In this document: positions 13,073 to 14,337 of the stretch, one piece after another
Position numbering within the stretch: position 1 is the stretch's first letter
How the letters are laid out: every line of letters begins with the position of its first letter
DNA from: Candidatus Omnitrophota bacterium
Lineage (GTDB): Bacteria > Omnitrophota > Koll11 > Gygaellales > Profunditerraquicolaceae
DNA: 14,337 nucleotides
NCBI GenBank assembly: GCA_028712045.1
Contig: JAQTRA010000020.1
Coordinates: forward strand, 1 to 14,337
Reading direction: 5' to 3'
Notes under the pieces: generated by a model
Databases searched by the model: none
Told to the model about the DNA's origin: nothing
The model's input: the letters and a program-made list of their open reading frames with translations, nothing else
Program-made: the position numbers and the translations under genes

Positions 13073-14284
13073 ATGTTTTCCGAGTTATGGCTTAGCCAGA
13101 GGTATTTAAGAACCGGCAAAAAAGAGAAGATCATCTCTCTGACTGCGCTGATCTCCATGGTTGGTATTGCTATCGGGGTTTTGGTGTTAATTGTAGTTAT
13201 TTCGGTAATGAGCGGGTTTGACCGTTATCTGGAAGATAAAATGATCGGCACTAACGCGCACCTGTTAGTTGAATTTTACGGCGGATCAAAGCAGCCGGAT
13301 CAGGTAATTGAAAAATTAAAAAAATTTCCTTATGTTTTAGGCGCGTCTCCGTTTATTGATGGCCAGGCGCTGGTAAAAAATGAAAAATCAATTTTTGGCG
13401 TCCAGGTCCGCGGCATTGACCCAAAGCTGCAGGTGCAAACTTCCAAGATTAATGAATATTTAAAAACAGGAAGTTATGATTTAAACGGCAATGAAATTGC
13501 GATCGGCCAAGAGTTGGGGATGCGTTTAGGATTAGGCATCGGAGATGCAATTGGTTTAATTTCACCGGTTACGCTTACGAAAACTGATTTTTATATTAAA
13601 GGTATTTTTAACAGCGGGATGTATCTTTATGATTCCAGCCTGATTCTGACCAGTATCAAGGGAGCTCAGGATTTTTATAAGATGCCGGATCTGGTAAGCG
13701 GCGTAGCCGTTAAAGTAGGTAATGTTTACAAAGTGGAGAATATTAAAGAGCAGTTATACCGGGATTTAACCGGGGTGGGGACTTATCAGGTGCGCACTTG
13801 GATCGATGAGAATAAAAATTTTCTGGAAGCTTTAAAGCTGGAAAAAGTTGTGATGTTTATTGTGGTGACGATGACTACAGTAGTGGCGGCATTTGGTATT
13901 GTCAGCACTTTAATTATGTCCGTGATGAGCCGGATCAAAGATATCGGAATTTTGCGTTCAGTAGGCGCCAAAACTAAAAGTATCTTACAGATTTTTGTTT
14001 TTCAGGGTATGGCGATCGGTATTACCGGAATTATCCTGGGCTTATGCGGCGGAGTAGCGCTGGCACTTTCTTTGGATAAAGTAGTGGATTTCATATCCTA
14101 CATTATCGGAAGGAGCCTGATTCCTAAGGATATTTATTATTTCGACCGTATACCGACGAATATAAATATCGGGGATATCAGCATAATTGTGCTGTCGGCT
14201 TTAATGATAACTTTCCTCGCCAGTATCTATCCGGCATATTATGCCAGCCGTATAATTCCCAGCGAGGCAGTGCGGCATGAGTGA
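13073..14284 (+). CDS. lolC: Lipoprotein-releasing ABC transporter permease LolC/LolE
   Basis: Inner-membrane permease of the LolCDE complex, which lifts mature lipoproteins out of the inner membrane and hands them to LolA for the outer membrane. It has 403 residues, the usual size. The layout is typical: N-terminal elbow (ELWLSQRYLR), helix 1 (~24-47; TALISMVGIAIGVLVLIVVI), a large periplasmic domain (~48-258), then three helices in the FtsX-like domain (~260-287, ~308-335 and ~372-396), with MSRIKDIGILRSVGAK as the cytosolic coupling helix and YPAYYASRIIPSEAVRHE at the end. Only one permease gene is seen before lolD, so a single LolC/E-type (LolF) homodimer is plausible, but a second could lie outside the window. 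The stop overlaps the lolD start by 8 bp. Confidence 0.92.
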   Translation: MFSELWLSQRYLRTGKKEKIISLTALISMVGIAIGVLVLIVVISVMSGFDRYLEDKMIGTNAHLLVEFYGGSKQPDQVIEKLKKFPYVLGASPFIDGQALVKNEKSIFGVQVRGIDPKLQVQTSKINEYLKTGSYDLNGNEIAIGQELGMRLGLGIGDAIGLISPVTLTKTDFYIKGIFNSGMYLYDSSLILTSIKGAQDFYKMPDLVSGVAVKVGNVYKVENIKEQLYRDLTGVGTYQVRTWIDENKNFLEALKLEKVVMFIVVTMTTVVAAFGIVSTLIMSVMSRIKDIGILRSVGAKTKSILQIFVFQGMAIGITGIILGLCGGVALALSLDKVVDFISYIIGRSLIPKDIYYFDRIPTNINIGDISIIVLSALMITFLASIYPAYYASRIIPSEAVRHE

Positions 14285-14337
14285 AAAGATTGTTAAAGTC
14301 AGCGCTCTTTGTAAAAGTTACCGCGATAATCTCAATG
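14277..14337 (+). CDS. lolD: Lipoprotein-releasing ABC transporter ATPase LolD, N-terminal fragment
   Basis: Cut by the window edge after 20 codons. The visible residues MSEKIVKVSALCKSYRDNLN match the first strand and A-loop region (K-S-Y) of LolD/MacB-type ABC ATPases. Walker A would lie just outside the window. ATG 14277 sits inside the lolC end in another frame, with GAGG 9 nt upstream, so the two are translationally coupled. The identification rests mainly on position after lolC. Confidence 0.75.
   Translation, partial: MSEKIVKVSALCKSYRDNLN

Noticed and set aside
1..14337. CRISPR arrays, insertion sequences, tRNA/rRNA genes, riboswitches, intrinsic terminators
   Set aside because: No regularly spaced repeats, transposase genes, inverted-repeat ends, RNA gene signatures or GC-rich hairpin plus T-run were found in the short intergenic gaps.

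Overview
The window is a gene-dense stretch (about 40 % G+C by eye) from a diderm bacterium. The LolC/LolD pair at the right end implies lipoprotein export to an outer membrane. The gene mix (nitronate monooxygenase-like flavoenzyme, heterodimeric CrtYc/CrtYd lycopene cyclase, HtpX with an EF-hand insert, lysS-lolC-lolD order) reminds me of Omnitrophota or related uncultured PVC-type lineages. That placement is from memory and was not tested. No rRNA, tRNA, CRISPR array, insertion sequence or phage module is visible, and no gap between genes exceeds about 115 bases.

Layout. (1) 3-326: C-terminal end of a flavin oxidoreductase running in from the left. (2) 393-3085, plus strand: purU, a small two-helix membrane protein ending in a DUF2934-like motif, and the carotenoid desaturase crtI. 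(3) 4762 to 3054, minus strand: crtB then ispH, coupled by an ATGA overlap; ispH overlaps the end of crtI tail to tail by 32 bp. (4) 4875-6354, plus strand: crtYc-crtYd-TPR protein, each junction an ATGA overlap. (5) 7397 to 6351, minus strand: a polyprenyl (probably geranylgeranyl) diphosphate synthase whose stop shares TTAA with the TPR stop. (6) 7427-8946, plus strand: type II NADH dehydrogenase and a DoxX-family protein, ATGA-coupled. (7) 9001-11570, plus strand: a periplasmic thioredoxin fused to a DsbD/CcdA-like membrane domain, a DUF1573 protein and HtpX. (8) 11614 to the right edge, plus strand: lysS, lolC and the first 20 codons of lolD.

How the genes work together. IspH supplies IPP/DMAPP, the diphosphate synthase makes GGPP, CrtB makes phytoene, CrtI desaturates it and CrtYc+CrtYd cyclise the ends, so the cluster encodes a nearly complete route to a cyclic C40 carotenoid (beta- or gamma-carotene). 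No ketolase, hydroxylase, carotenoid-cleaving oxygenase or rhodopsin gene lies in the window. The right half is envelope redox, membrane protein quality control and lipoprotein export.

The most unusual signal is regulatory. Five genes that begin a transcription unit (purU, crtB, crtYc, the thioredoxin-DsbD gene, lysS) have a sigma70-like promoter whose -10 box ends only 6-9 nt before the ATG and no usable Shine-Dalgarno, which predicts leaderless or almost leaderless mRNAs. Most downstream genes carry a clear Shine-Dalgarno. The tail-to-tail overlaps and head-to-head starts make the carotenoid island extremely compact.
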